A stretch of 64,000 bases of DNA from Aquipuribacter sp. SD81 (GTDB lineage: Bacteria > Actinomycetota > Actinomycetes > Actinomycetales > JBBAYJ01): assembly GCF_037153975.1 (NCBI RefSeq), contig NZ_JBBAYJ010000019.1, positions 24,851 through 88,850 on the forward strand, in the 5' to 3' direction. The translations under genes were made by a program, and so were the position numbers. Of the stretch, positions 45,233 to 53,844 are shown piece by piece. Position 1 is the stretch's first letter; each line of letters opens with the position of its first letter. Below the pieces are notes generated by a model, which saw only the letters and a program-made list of their open reading frames with translations, ran no database searches and had not been told where the DNA came from.

Positions 45233-46116
45233 GCGCCGCACCCGCCAGCGCACCGCAGGAGACCTCGCGCCTGCTCGACACCGGCTACCGCCCCTACGAC
45301 GGCCCGCGCGCCGGCGTCGCGGGCGCCGTCGCCAGCCTCGTCCGCTACTCGGTGGGTCGCGGTCTCGGGGTCGGCCGACCGCTCGGCGGCAAGGTGCCGA
45401 TCGGCCTGGTCCTGCTCGTCGCGTACCTGCCCGCGCTCGCCCTCGTCGGCGTGGCGGTCATCGCGGGTGACGTGCTGCAGCAGACGCTCGTGGAGTCGGT
45501 GCGCGACTACTACCAGCTCATCACGACGGCTGTCGTCGCCTTCGCCGCCCTCGTCGTGCCGGAGCTGTTCTGCACCGACAAGCGCACGGGCATGCTCGGG
45601 CGCTACCTCGCGACGCCGCTCACCCGGTGGACGTACCTGCTCGCCAAGGCCGTGGCCCTCGTCGTCCTGCTCGCCCTCGTCGCGCTCGGGCCGCCGCTGC
45701 TGCTCCTGCTCGGGCTCGCCGGGACCGGTGACGCCGTGCCGCCCGTCGCGGAGCTCCTCGACGTGCTGTGGCGGATCCTGCTCGCGACACCGCTGCTCGC
45801 GCTGCCCGTGGCGGCCGTCGGGGCCGCGGCCTCCAGCCTCACCTCCCGACGCGTCGTCGCGACGGCTGTCATCGCCGTGCTGCTCCTCGTCGGCGGAGCC
45901 GTCAGCGCCGTCCTCGTCGGGACCGGGTCGTGGCCGGTCGTGCAGCTCGTGGACGTCGTCGCCGTCGCCTTCGAGGCCCCGGCGCGCCTGCTCGGTGCCG
46001 ACAGCGCCCTGTCGACGGTCCCGCTGTGGCAGGTCGGCGCGGCCTGGCTCGCCTGGGTGGCGGTCCCCACGACCGTCGTCGTCACCTCCTACGCCACCAC
46101 GAAGGTCTCCCGATGA
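45229..46116 (+). CDS. ABC exporter permease
   Basis: The 295-residue protein has about six membrane helices in the ABC-2 permease pattern, with LDTGYRPYDGPR at the start and the conserved ELFCTDKRTGMLGRYLATPLTR loop. The GYRPYDGPR opening marks a subgroup of ABC-2 permeases found in gliding/resistance-type exporters. It pairs with the preceding ATPase through a 4-nt overlap. The substrate is unknown. Confidence 0.85.
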   Translation: MSAAPASAPQETSRLLDTGYRPYDGPRAGVAGAVASLVRYSVGRGLGVGRPLGGKVPIGLVLLVAYLPALALVGVAVIAGDVLQQTLVESVRDYYQLITTAVVAFAALVVPELFCTDKRTGMLGRYLATPLTRWTYLLAKAVALVVLLALVALGPPLLLLLGLAGTGDAVPPVAELLDVLWRILLATPLLALPVAAVGAAASSLTSRRVVATAVIAVLLLVGGAVSAVLVGTGSWPVVQLVDVVAVAFEAPARLLGADSALSTVPLWQVGAAWLAWVAVPTTVVVTSYATTKVSR

Positions 46117-47150
46117 GCACCCGGACCACCACCCAGCCGGACCTCGGCGCCCACCGCACCGCCGACGCGGGCACGGGGCACGCAGCGCTCGACCCGCACG
46201 ACCCGCAGGGCGACCCCGTCGCCGAGCTGGACCAGGTGAGCCGCTGGTACGGCTCCGTGGTCGCCGTGTCCGAGGTGAGCCTCACGCTCCGCCCGGGCGT
46301 GACCGCCCTGCTCGGACCGAACGGCGCCGGGAAGTCCACGCTGCTGCGCCTCGTGTGCGGGTTGACCTGGCCCTCCCGAGGCACCGTCCGCCTGTTCGGC
46401 CGCGACCCGCGCCGGCACCCGGACGTGTACCGGCACGTCGGTATCGCGCCGCAGCAGGAGGCGCTGTTCGACTCCGACAGCCCCACCCGCTTCGTCGCGA
46501 CCGCCGCGCGGCTGAACGGCGTGGCCGACCCCGACACCGCCACCGAGCAGGCGCTGCAGCGCGTCGGTCTCGACCCCGCCGACCCGCGTCCGCTGCGGCA
46601 GCGCTCCGGCGGGGAGCGCCAGCGGGCGAAGCTCGCCCAGGCCATCGTCCACCGCCCCTCCCTCCTCGTGCTCGACGAGCCCGTCGAGGGCCTCGACCCG
46701 CGCCAGCGGCTCGCCGTGCTCGACCTCGTCGCGGACCTCGGGCGGGAGGGCCGCACGGTGCTCGTGTCGAGCCACGTGCTCGGCGAGCTCGACCGCATCA
46801 GCGACCGCGTGCTCGTCATGGCGCAGGGGCGAGCCGTCGCCGCCGGCACGTCGCGCGGCCTGCGCGAGCTGCTCGACGACCGTCCGCTCAAGGTGCGGGT
46901 CGGGACGGACCGCCCGCGCGCGCTGGCCGCCGCCCTCGTCGGCCTGCCGGGCGTCGTCGCGGTCGCGGTCTCCGAGCCGCCACCCGACGACCCCGGCCCC
47001 GGGGGAGCGGTGGTCGTCGACACGCTCGGTGCCCCCGCGCTGCGGCGCCGGCTCGCGCCCGCCGCGGTCGCGGTCGGGGCGCGGCTGCACGAGGTCAGGC
47101 CGCTCGACGACGACCTCGACAGCGTCTTCCGCTACCTGGTGACCCGGTGA
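46113..47150 (+). CDS. ABC transporter ATP-binding protein
   Basis: The 345-residue ATPase has Walker A LLGPNGAGKST, Q-loop IAPQQEALFDSD, a variant signature RSGGERQRAKLA, Walker B LLVLDEPVEGLDP and switch His in SSHVLGELD. It has the same N- and C-terminal extensions as the first ATPase of the operon, but only moderate sequence similarity, so a recent duplication is unlikely. It is coupled by 4-nt overlaps to both flanking permease genes. Confidence 0.92.
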   Translation: MSTRTTTQPDLGAHRTADAGTGHAALDPHDPQGDPVAELDQVSRWYGSVVAVSEVSLTLRPGVTALLGPNGAGKSTLLRLVCGLTWPSRGTVRLFGRDPRRHPDVYRHVGIAPQQEALFDSDSPTRFVATAARLNGVADPDTATEQALQRVGLDPADPRPLRQRSGGERQRAKLAQAIVHRPSLLVLDEPVEGLDPRQRLAVLDLVADLGREGRTVLVSSHVLGELDRISDRVLVMAQGRAVAAGTSRGLRELLDDRPLKVRVGTDRPRALAAALVGLPGVVAVAVSEPPPDDPGPGGAVVVDTLGAPALRRRLAPAAVAVGARLHEVRPLDDDLDSVFRYLVTR

Positions 47151-47914
47151 GCGCGGCGACGAGCACGCGGGCGGGCGCGCCCGGCGTGCGGCAGCCGTCC
47201 CTGTGGCTGCTCACCACCACCATGACCCGCGCGGCACAGGGCCGGCTCCGGCTCGTGCTGTCGGTGGCGACGGCGCTCGCCCTCGGCGCGGTCGGCCTCG
47301 TGGTCCGGCTGCGGGCGGACGCGGGCGTGGGCGTGGCGGACGAGCAGGTCGCGACCCTCGTCGCCACGCTCGTGCTCACGCTGTACGCGCCGCTGCTCAG
47401 CCTCGTGCAGGCCGCCGGGGTCGTCGGCGACCTGCGCGACGACGGCACGCTCGTCTACCTGTGGCTGCGGCCGGTCGCGCGGTGGCGTCTGGCCGTGGCG
47501 GCGACTCTCGCGGTGCTCGTCCGCTCGGCCCCGCTCGCCGTCGTCGCCGCGGTCGTGCTCGCCGCCTCCGCGGGTGCCGGCTGGGGCGTGGTCGTCGCCG
47601 CCGGCTACGCGGCGCTCATGGCGTGCGTCGGGTACGCCGGGCTGTTCGCGTTCCTCGGCCTCGCGGTGCGCCGAGCGCTCGTCCTCGGTCTCGTCTACGT
47701 CCTCGTGTGGGAGGGCGTCGTCGCCGCCTTCGCCGCGCTGCCGGCGCGTCTGGCCGTCAGCACGTACAGCTCCTCGCTGCTCGCCCACCTCGGCGGCACG
47801 CCCGTGCCGTCCCAGGGCGTCGGGCTGGGCTGGGCGTGGGCGGGACCGTTGCTCCTCGCCGCCGTCGCGGTGCTCGCCGCGCAGCGCCGGCTCGTGCGCG
47901 GCGAGGTCGCCTGA
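47147..47914 (+). CDS. ABC exporter permease
   Basis: The 255-residue protein has about six hydrophobic segments. The loop GDLRDDGTLVYLWLRPVARWRLAV corresponds to the cytoplasmic coupling loop of ABC-2 permeases. It is the last gene of the ABC operon and likely works with the second ATPase. It converges on a small lipoprotein gene with only 4 nt between stops. Confidence 0.82.
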   Translation: MSAATSTRAGAPGVRQPSLWLLTTTMTRAAQGRLRLVLSVATALALGAVGLVVRLRADAGVGVADEQVATLVATLVLTLYAPLLSLVQAAGVVGDLRDDGTLVYLWLRPVARWRLAVAATLAVLVRSAPLAVVAAVVLAASAGAGWGVVVAAGYAALMACVGYAGLFAFLGLAVRRALVLGLVYVLVWEGVVAAFAALPARLAVSTYSSSLLAHLGGTPVPSQGVGLGWAWAGPLLLAAVAVLAAQRRLVRGEVA

Positions 47915-47918
47915 CCCC

Positions 47919-48086
47919 TCAGGGGAAGTCGGCCGTGGGCGAGGCCGCCGGGTCGATGGTCCCCTCGGGGAACACGTTGCCGGTCGGTGCCTCGGTCGGG
48001 TCCTCGCCCGCCTCCCCGCTGCAGGCGGTGAGCAGGACGAGGACGGCGAGCAGGGCCCCCGCGGCGCCGGTTCGTGTCGCTGTCAT
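47919..48086 (-). CDS. Small lipoprotein (55 aa)
   Basis: The 55-residue product has a complete lipoprotein signal (TRTGAAGALLAVLVLLTACSG, Cys about 22) and an acidic, Pro/Thr-rich mature part of about 33 residues. CACGGT ends 6 nt before the ATG on this strand, which supports the start as a leaderless gene. No family is recognised. Its position against the ABC operon is convergent, so a role in that exporter is not implied. Confidence 0.6.
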   Translation of the reverse strand: MTATRTGAAGALLAVLVLLTACSGEAGEDPTEAPTGNVFPEGTIDPAASPTADFP

Positions 48087-48174
48087 CCCACGACCGTGCC
48101 AGTGCGCCCGGCCGCCCGCCTCCCGGTGCGGGGGCGGGCGACCGGACGCAGGCGGCCGTAGGTGGACGCGGACC

Positions 48175-48921
48175 TCAGGCGACGCCCGCCCGGACCCGCT
48201 GGAACAGCCGCACCCCGATGAGCGCGAAGGGCGCCAGGGCGACGAGCAGGAGCCCGGCGAGCAGCAGCGGCTGGGTGCCACCGAGGGCGAACCCGCCGAC
48301 GACGCCGAGCACGAGCCACGGCACGGTCACCCAGTGCAGGACACCCGCACGGGCCAGGCCCGCCAGCAGCAGGACCGGACCGACGGCGCACAGGACCTCC
48401 GTGCCGAACCACACCTGCAGCAGGGGGTGCGCGAGCGCGGACTCCGAGAGGGCTGCGGCCTGCGCGAGGTCGAGGGTGCGGCCCAGCTCCATGATCCACC
48501 AGTCGGACAGCAGCGCCCCGGCCTGGTTGAGGAAGGCGACGGCCGACACCAGCGCCCCGAGCACGGTGAGGCCCCGGCCCCGGCGGCCGCGGACCAGCAG
48601 CGGGGCGGCGAGGAAGCCCAGGCCCATGAGCAGGTTGCCGTAGTGCAGGAACAGGGCCGAGACCTGCGTGAGGACCTCGTCACGGGCCAGGGAGGTCACG
48701 TAGTCGGCCGCGCCCTCACCGGCCATGTCGGGCGAGGTGACCATGCCGGCGACGAACAGCAGCGGCCCGGCGACCAGCGCCGAGGCGCCCGCGAGGCGCA
48801 TGGCCCGCGGCGGGGCGCTGCGAGCCGGCTCGCCGGGGTCCGCGTCGACCGGGGCGGCGGGCGCGGGAACGGGGGCAGCGGCGGCTCGGTCGGTGTCGCG
48901 GCGGGTGGTGGGGGTGGTCAC
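48175..48921 (-). CDS. Six-helix membrane protein, unknown
   Basis: The 248-residue protein has a Thr/Arg/Pro-rich 45-residue N-terminus and about six membrane helices. Between the first two helices is SPDMAGEGAADYVTSLARDE. That helix pattern is seen in uncharacterised actinobacterial integral membrane proteins. No catalytic motif stands out. The GTG at 48921 has AAGGAG 8-9 nt upstream. It diverges from the histidine-kinase gene across a region with repeated GGCGGA dyads. Confidence 0.7.
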   Translation of the reverse strand: MTTPTTRRDTDRAAAAPVPAPAAPVDADPGEPARSAPPRAMRLAGASALVAGPLLFVAGMVTSPDMAGEGAADYVTSLARDEVLTQVSALFLHYGNLLMGLGFLAAPLLVRGRRGRGLTVLGALVSAVAFLNQAGALLSDWWIMELGRTLDLAQAAALSESALAHPLLQVWFGTEVLCAVGPVLLLAGLARAGVLHWVTVPWLVLGVVGGFALGGTQPLLLAGLLLVALAPFALIGVRLFQRVRAGVA

Positions 48922-49009
48922 GGTGGCTCTCCTTCGTCTGCGCGGCTCCTGCCGCGTGCCGCCGGTCGGCGACGAGGAGGACGCTAGGAAGGGCGCGGCT
49001 CGCCGCGCG

Positions 49010-49093
49010 TCCGCCGAGGGGGACCTGCGCGGCTCCGCCTCGCGGCGGACCCGCGCCGTCCCGCGGGTCCGCCGCACGGCGGACGCCGGCGGA
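49010..49093. promoter_or_regulatory. Cluster of TCCGCC/GGCGGA dyads
   Basis: TCCGCC-tcgc-GGCGGA (49034-49049), GTCCGCCG-CA-CGGCGGAC (49067-49084), a single TCCGCCG at 49010-49016 and a GGCGGA at 49088-49093 crowd the last 110 nt before the kinase gene. A 14-bp perfect stem (49042-49055 with 49062-49075) also results. It ends right before the -10-like TACCGT, so it is a candidate operator for the two-component operon. Confidence 0.5.
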
Positions 49094-49118
49094 CCTGCCC
49101 CCGCCCTACCGTGACCGC

Positions 49119-50345
49119 ATGCTGCGACCCGCCCCCGTGCACGGCCGTCCCGGGCGACGCGAGCGGCACCCGTGGCGCGACGCGCGCCTGCTGCCGCTGG
49201 CCGGGGCCGTCCTCGCGCCCGTCCTCGCCGTCGTCGAGGGTCGGCTCGACCCGACGTACCGGGAGCACCCCCTCGGGGTGGGCGTCGTCGCCGCACTCCT
49301 CGGCGTCGGCTACCTCGTGGCCGTGCGGTGGGCCTCGGCCGGCGCCGTCGTGCTCGCCCTGTCCTTCCCCGTCGGCCTGCTCGCGGGTCTGCCCGGGCTC
49401 GCGGGCGCCTCGTTCGTCGCCGTGGTGGTGGGCCTGGCCTGGGCGGGGTGGGCGGACCCGCTCCGCCGGTCCGCCGTCGCCCTCGGGGTGGTGCTCGTCG
49501 GCTTCGCGGTGGCGGGCGCCTTCGCCGGCGGCGGGTCGTGGGACTCGGTCTTCCTGGCCGCCATGCTCCTGCCGTCGTGGTGGCTCGGGGTGCTCGTGCA
49601 CCGGGCGCAGAGCCGGGCGCGTGAGCTCGCGCGCCTCGCCGCGGCCCTGGACGCCGAGCGGGAGGTGAGCGCCCGTGCGGCGGTGGCCGCCGAGCGCACC
49701 CGCATCGCGCGCGACGTGCACGACGCGGTCGCGCACTCCGTCAGCGTCATGACCCTGCAGGTGGGCGGCCTGCGCCGCCAGCTGGACGACGTGCTGCGGG
49801 ACCGCCCGCAGGAGCGCGAGGTCATGCTGGGGCTGGAGGAGCTCGGCCGCCGGTCGGTCGACGACCTCCGCGCCCTCGTCGGGATCCTCCGCCAGGACGC
49901 GGCCGGCGAAGCGGGCACGGCGCCGACCCCGTCGCTCGGGCACGCCGAGGACCTGGTCCGGCAGGTCAGGGCCGCCGGCCTGGACGTGCGCCTCACGCAC
50001 GACGGCGAGCCGGTCGAGCTGCCGCCCGGGCTCGACGTGTCGGCCTACCGGGTCCTGCAGGAGTGCCTGACGAACGCGCTGCGCCACGCGCCCGGCAGCC
50101 GCTGTGAGGTCGTGCTGCGCCGGCGTGCGGACGCCGTCACGGTCCTGGTCACCGACCACGGCAGCCCGGCACGGCCGGACCGGGCCGCGGGCCCGGGCGA
50201 CGGGCAGGCAGCCGCGTCGGTGGGCGGGCACGGCCTGGTCGGCATGCGCGAGCGCGTCGCCGCCTACGGCGGGACCCTCACCGCGGCCCCGACCGCCGAC
50301 GGCTTCCGCGTCGAGGCCCGCTTCCCCGTGCCGCGGCACCGGTGA
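49119..50345 (+). CDS. Sensor histidine kinase (NarL-type partner)
   Basis: The 408-residue kinase has about five membrane helices (20-150), a HisKA_3 dimerisation segment with the phosphorylated His in RIARDVHDAVAHSVSVM, and an HATPase domain (YRVLQECLTNALRHAPGS, GGHGLVGMRERV). The sequence TACCGT-GACCGC-ATG gives an apparent leaderless start. It passes phosphate to the response regulator encoded 4 nt downstream. The input signal is unknown. Confidence 0.9.
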   Translation: MLRPAPVHGRPGRRERHPWRDARLLPLAGAVLAPVLAVVEGRLDPTYREHPLGVGVVAALLGVGYLVAVRWASAGAVVLALSFPVGLLAGLPGLAGASFVAVVVGLAWAGWADPLRRSAVALGVVLVGFAVAGAFAGGGSWDSVFLAAMLLPSWWLGVLVHRAQSRARELARLAAALDAEREVSARAAVAAERTRIARDVHDAVAHSVSVMTLQVGGLRRQLDDVLRDRPQEREVMLGLEELGRRSVDDLRALVGILRQDAAGEAGTAPTPSLGHAEDLVRQVRAAGLDVRLTHDGEPVELPPGLDVSAYRVLQECLTNALRHAPGSRCEVVLRRRADAVTVLVTDHGSPARPDRAAGPGDGQAAASVGGHGLVGMRERVAAYGGTLTAAPTADGFRVEARFPVPRHR

Positions 50346-50349
50346 GCGC

Positions 50350-51009
50350 GTGAGCATCCGGGTCGTCCTCGTCGACGACGAGGCGATGGTGCGGGTGGGG
50401 CTGCGCATGGTCCTCACCGCCGAGCCGGACGTCGAGGTGGTCGGCGAGGCGGGTGACGGCGCGGAGGCCGTCGACGTGGTGACCCGCACCTCGCCGGACG
50501 TCGTCCTCGTCGACATCCGCATGCCGCGGGTCGACGGGCTCGAGGCCTCGCGCCGCCTGCTCGCCCTGCCCGACCCGCCGCGCGTGGTCGTGCTCACGAC
50601 GTTCGACGAGGACGAGTACCTCGCCGAGGCGCTGCGCGGGGGCGTGAGCGGCTTCCTGCTCAAGGTGGCCCCGCCGGAGCAGCTGGTGGCGGCCGTCCGC
50701 GCCGTCGCCGCCGGCGGTGGCCTCCTGGACCCGACGCTGACCCCGCGGGTCATCCGGGCCTTCGGCGCCGCGGCGCCCGCCCGCACGCGCGCGGACCTCG
50801 TCGCCTCGCTCACCGAGCGCGAGAAGGACGTGCTCCGGCTCGTCGCCCGCGGCCTGTCCAACGCGGAGGTCGCGGCCGAGCTGTACCTGGGGGAGGCGAC
50901 CGTGAAGACCCACGTGTCCCGGCTGCTCGCCAAGCTGGGCCTGAGGGACCGCGTGCAGGCGGTCGGCGTCGCCTACGAGAGCGGGCTGGTCCGTCCGGGG
51001 GAGTCGTGA
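50350..51009 (+). CDS. NarL/LuxR-family response regulator
   Basis: The 219-residue regulator has a receiver domain (LVDDEAM, phospho-Asp in LVDIRMPRVDG, Thr/Lys switch residues in VVLTTFDED and FLLKVAP) and a LuxR helix-turn-helix (LTEREKDVLRLVARGLSNAE, EATVKTHVSRLLAKLGL). It is cotranscribed with the preceding kinase. The last 37 nt overlap the convergent response-regulator gene. Confidence 0.92.
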   Translation: MSIRVVLVDDEAMVRVGLRMVLTAEPDVEVVGEAGDGAEAVDVVTRTSPDVVLVDIRMPRVDGLEASRRLLALPDPPRVVVLTTFDEDEYLAEALRGGVSGFLLKVAPPEQLVAAVRAVAAGGGLLDPTLTPRVIRAFGAAAPARTRADLVASLTEREKDVLRLVARGLSNAEVAAELYLGEATVKTHVSRLLAKLGLRDRVQAVGVAYESGLVRPGES

Positions 51010-51677
51010 GCAGGTCCGTCGGCCCCGGTCTCGCCGAGGTAGCGCAGGACGGCGAGGACCCGGCGGTGGTCGGCGTCGTCCGCGGCGATGCCCAGCTCGT
51101 CGTAGATGCGGGACGTGTGCGCGACCACGGCCCGCTCGCCCACCCCGAGCCGCTGGGCGATCCCGCTGTTCGACCGGCCGGTGGCGAGCAGGGCGAGCAC
51201 CTCGCGCTGCCGCGGCGTCAGGCGGTGCAGGCCGTCGTCGCCCGCGCGGGCGCGCTCGGCCATGAGCTGCACGACCTCGGGGTCCAGGGCGATGCCGCCG
51301 GCCGCGACGGTCCGCAGGGCCGTCACGAACGTGGCGGGGTCACCGACGCGCTGCTTGAGCTGGTAGCCGGTGCCCGCGGGGGCGCGGCCCGCGAGCAGGT
51401 CGTGGGCGTAGCCACGGGTCACGTACTGCGAGAGGACCATGACCGGCAGCGCGGGGCGGTCGCGCCGCAGCCGCAGGACCGCGTCGAGGCCGTCCGTGCC
51501 GCGGCCGGGCGGCAGCCGGATGTCGGTGAGGAGCAGGTCCGGGCGGTGCGAGCGGACCGCGGCCTCGCCGGTCACCGCGTCGGTCGCGGTCGCGACCACG
51601 GTCATCCCGCCGCCCTGCACCACCGCGACGAGGCCCTGCAGGAGCAGGGTCTCGTCCTCCACGATCACGACCCGCAC
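50973..51677 (-). CDS. NarL/LuxR-family response regulator
   Basis: The 234-residue regulator has a receiver domain (IVEDETLLLQG, phospho-Asp in LLTDIRLPPGRGTDG, VLSQYVTRGY, GYQLKQRV) and a C-terminal LuxR helix-turn-helix (LTPRQREVLALLATGRSNSG, ERAVVAHTSRIYDELGI). Start GTG at 51677 overlaps the kinase gene by 13 nt, so kinase and regulator form one unit. Its 3' end overlaps the other response-regulator gene on the opposite strand by 37 nt. Confidence 0.9.
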   Translation of the reverse strand: MRVVIVEDETLLLQGLVAVVQGGGMTVVATATDAVTGEAAVRSHRPDLLLTDIRLPPGRGTDGLDAVLRLRRDRPALPVMVLSQYVTRGYAHDLLAGRAPAGTGYQLKQRVGDPATFVTALRTVAAGGIALDPEVVQLMAERARAGDDGLHRLTPRQREVLALLATGRSNSGIAQRLGVGERAVVAHTSRIYDELGIAADDADHRRVLAVLRYLGETGADGPAHDSPGRTSPLS

Positions 51678-53431
51678 GGCAGCTCCACCCTCAGCCGGGT
51701 CCCGCCGCCGGACGGGCTGTCGAGCACGACGTGCCCGGCCAGCGCCTCGACCCGGTCCACGAGGCCCCGCAGGCCGATGCCGGGCCGGCGACCGTCCTCG
51801 TGGGACGGCTCCGTCGCCGCCGAGGGCAGACGCGCCCCGCCCACGCCGTCGTCGGCGAGCTCGACGACGAGGACGTCCCCGGTCCGCTCCACGCGCACGA
51901 GCAGCCGGGTCGCGTGCGCGTGCTTGACGGCGTTCGTCACCGCCTCGGCGAGGACGAAGTACGCCGTGCTCGCGACGGCGCGCGGCAGCGCCGGCCGGTC
52001 CGGTGAGCGGAACACGGCCTCGACGGCCACGGGCACCCGGTCGAGCAGCTCCCTGACCGCGGGCACGAGACCGGCGTCCATGAGGACCGCGGGCATGACG
52101 CCGTGCACGAGTCGGCGCAGCTCGGTGATGGCGTCGTCGACCTCGGCGCGCAGGCTGGTGAGGCCCGCCTCGGCCGCGGAGGTCGTGGCGTCCCCGTCCC
52201 GGGTCGCGTCCAGCTCTGCGGCCAGCCGACCCGCCCGCATCGCGACGAGGACGAGCCGGGCCTGCAGGACGTCGTGCAGGTCGGCGGCGAGGCGACGTCG
52301 CTCCGCGTCGGCGAGCTCGACGACGCGGGCCCGGCTCGCGACGACGCGCCGGTTGCTCGCGATGAGGTCGGCGGTCAGCTGCTCGCGCTCCAGCGCGAGC
52401 GCGACGACCGCGCCGGCCGCCTCGACCGGGCCGGGGTCGGGCAGCAGCACGGCGTCGTAGTCGATCTCGGCGACGGCGCCGTGGCGGCCCTGCACGAGCA
52501 CGCGGCCGCGGTCGGGCTCCGCCTCCGACGCCCGCGGGGTCGGCCGGTCACCCGGGACGGCGGGCCCGGGCACGACAGTCAGGCGCAGCGAGGGGTCCCC
52601 GACGGCCTCGGCGACGGCCGCCCCGAGCCCCGCCGAGCGGCCCGCCGGGCCGCCGAGGGCGATGCCGAGCTCGTCCACCCGTCCCATCCGGGCGAAGCCC
52701 GAGCGCAGCAGGGCGACCGTCAGGACGGCCGGTGTCGACAGCAGCAGCACGACCTGCGCGACGAAGATGTCGAGCTCGGACCAGCCGAGCAGGCGGTTGA
52801 GCAGGTTGGCGGACAGGGGGAAGAACGCGAGCGCGACCGCACCCCAGACCCGGACCACACCGAGGCCCCAGCGGTCGCGGCGGGGCCGCGGGGACCTCGA
52901 CGGGCGGAGGACCCGCACGAGCAGCACGACGACCGCGACGCTCAGCAGCGTGCCGCCGAGCACCGCCTGCACCGTCCGGACGCCGTCCCCCACCGCGCCG
53001 TCCTGCCCGGGGGGCAGGCCCAGCCGCCCGGCGTCGAGCAGCCGTACCGCGTCCCCGCCGACGGTGAGGAGGTACAGGCCCGCGACCAGGGCGGTGGCGA
53101 GGCGGCCACGCAGCCGCCCGGAGGGGAAGGCGAGCAGGACGTGCGCGAGGGCCGCGATCGGGGCCTGGCCCGCCACGAAGCCGACGGCGCGCAGCAGCGG
53201 GTCCTCGGCGTTGCCGGCGACCGCCAGGACGCTGAGCACCCCCGTCACGCACAGCAGCAGCCCCGAGCCGTTGTACGGGCGCCGCAGCCACGCGAGGCAG
53301 CCGAGCCCGAGCGTGGACGCCCCCACCACCGCGAAGGCGAGGAGCGGCAGCGCCGCCTCGGGGGCACCCGCGGCGCCGACGGCCACGGCGAGACCGGCGG
53401 CGAGCACCCCCACACCGGCGAGCAGCAGCAC
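51665..53431 (-). CDS. Sensor histidine kinase
   Basis: The 588-residue kinase has about nine membrane helices in its N-terminal ~240 residues, a GAF-like/linker region, the HisKA_3 His in RRLAADLHDVLQARLV, and an HATPase domain (YFVLAEAVTNAVKHAHATR, DDGVGGARL, GIGLRGLVDRVEAL). The GTG at 53431 is the first usable start after an in-frame stop at 53543-53545. Promoter sequences shared with the EEP-fold gene lie about 320 nt upstream, so the leader may include a short ORF. Confidence 0.88.
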   Translation of the reverse strand: MLLLAGVGVLAAGLAVAVGAAGAPEAALPLLAFAVVGASTLGLGCLAWLRRPYNGSGLLLCVTGVLSVLAVAGNAEDPLLRAVGFVAGQAPIAALAHVLLAFPSGRLRGRLATALVAGLYLLTVGGDAVRLLDAGRLGLPPGQDGAVGDGVRTVQAVLGGTLLSVAVVVLLVRVLRPSRSPRPRRDRWGLGVVRVWGAVALAFFPLSANLLNRLLGWSELDIFVAQVVLLLSTPAVLTVALLRSGFARMGRVDELGIALGGPAGRSAGLGAAVAEAVGDPSLRLTVVPGPAVPGDRPTPRASEAEPDRGRVLVQGRHGAVAEIDYDAVLLPDPGPVEAAGAVVALALEREQLTADLIASNRRVVASRARVVELADAERRRLAADLHDVLQARLVLVAMRAGRLAAELDATRDGDATTSAAEAGLTSLRAEVDDAITELRRLVHGVMPAVLMDAGLVPAVRELLDRVPVAVEAVFRSPDRPALPRAVASTAYFVLAEAVTNAVKHAHATRLLVRVERTGDVLVVELADDGVGGARLPSAATEPSHEDGRRPGIGLRGLVDRVEALAGHVVLDSPSGGGTRLRVELPCGS

Positions 53432-53542
53432 CGCGGCCTGCAGCGGACGACGCGGCCACGACGGGTTGCCGGCGCGTCGCGGGTCGGGTCGGGTGGCGTC
53501 GATGGGCTGATGATGCAGCCGCGGGGCGGTGGCGACCAGGGG

Positions 53543-53701
53543 TCAGGCGGCGGAGCCGGGCACCTGCCCGCCCGCCGCGACGGGCACCACGCCGGCGACC
53601 GCGGCCGGCACGGTGTCGACGGGCGGCGCGAGCCGGCGCCGGGACCGCTCCGGGGCGGTGCCGTCGGCCTGCTGGGCGCCGGGGCGGACTGTCACGTGCA
53701 T
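53543..53701 (-). CDS. Possible small ORF upstream of kinase gene (52 aa)
   Basis: An ATG with GGGAG 3-4 nt upstream opens a 52-codon frame (start MHVTVRPGAQQADG, Ala/Val/Pro-rich end) that stops 111 nt before the kinase start in the same frame. A -10-like TAGCGT and the shared element lie just upstream. It could be a leader peptide or simply an untranslated leader; no family is recognised and random frames of this length are common in such GC-rich DNA. Confidence 0.25.
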   Translation of the reverse strand: MHVTVRPGAQQADGTAPERSRRRLAPPVDTVPAAVAGVVPVAAGGQVPGSAA

Positions 53702-53750
53702 GGGCTCCCGTCGTCCTCGCGGTCACGTGCCGCCGCACGCTAGGCGACGC

Positions 53751-53779
53751 GTCACCGACGCGGGATGGACCTGGGTGCA
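53751..53779 (-). promoter_or_regulatory. 29-bp shared element, copy B
   Basis: On the minus strand it reads TGCACCCAGGTCCATCCC then GCGTCGGTGAC, 26 of 29 positions identical to copy A. It ends 8 nt before TAGCGT (plus-strand 53737-53742), a good -10 hexamer directed at the histidine-kinase operon. The identical spacing in both copies points to a promoter-overlapping protein site. Confidence 0.6.
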
Positions 53780-53844
53780 CAGTCCCCGCCGGGCCTGGTG
53801 CCGCTGCCGGCGCGGCGGGACACTCGGGCGGGGAGGTGGCCGGC

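Larger units (their letters stand above)
53432..53844. other. 413-nt region between kinase and phosphoribosyltransferase
   Basis: This divergent region holds copy B of the 29-bp shared element with its -10-like hexamer, and a possible 52-codon ORF on the minus strand, both listed separately. The ribosome site of the phosphoribosyltransferase gene (GGGAGG near 53831-53836) is at its right end. No other signal is recognised. Confidence 0.5.

Noticed and set aside
43163..53779. The two 29-bp copies as ends of a mobile element
   Set aside because: They are in direct orientation, enclose ordinary genes without a transposase or integrase, and both sit at promoter distance from genes.
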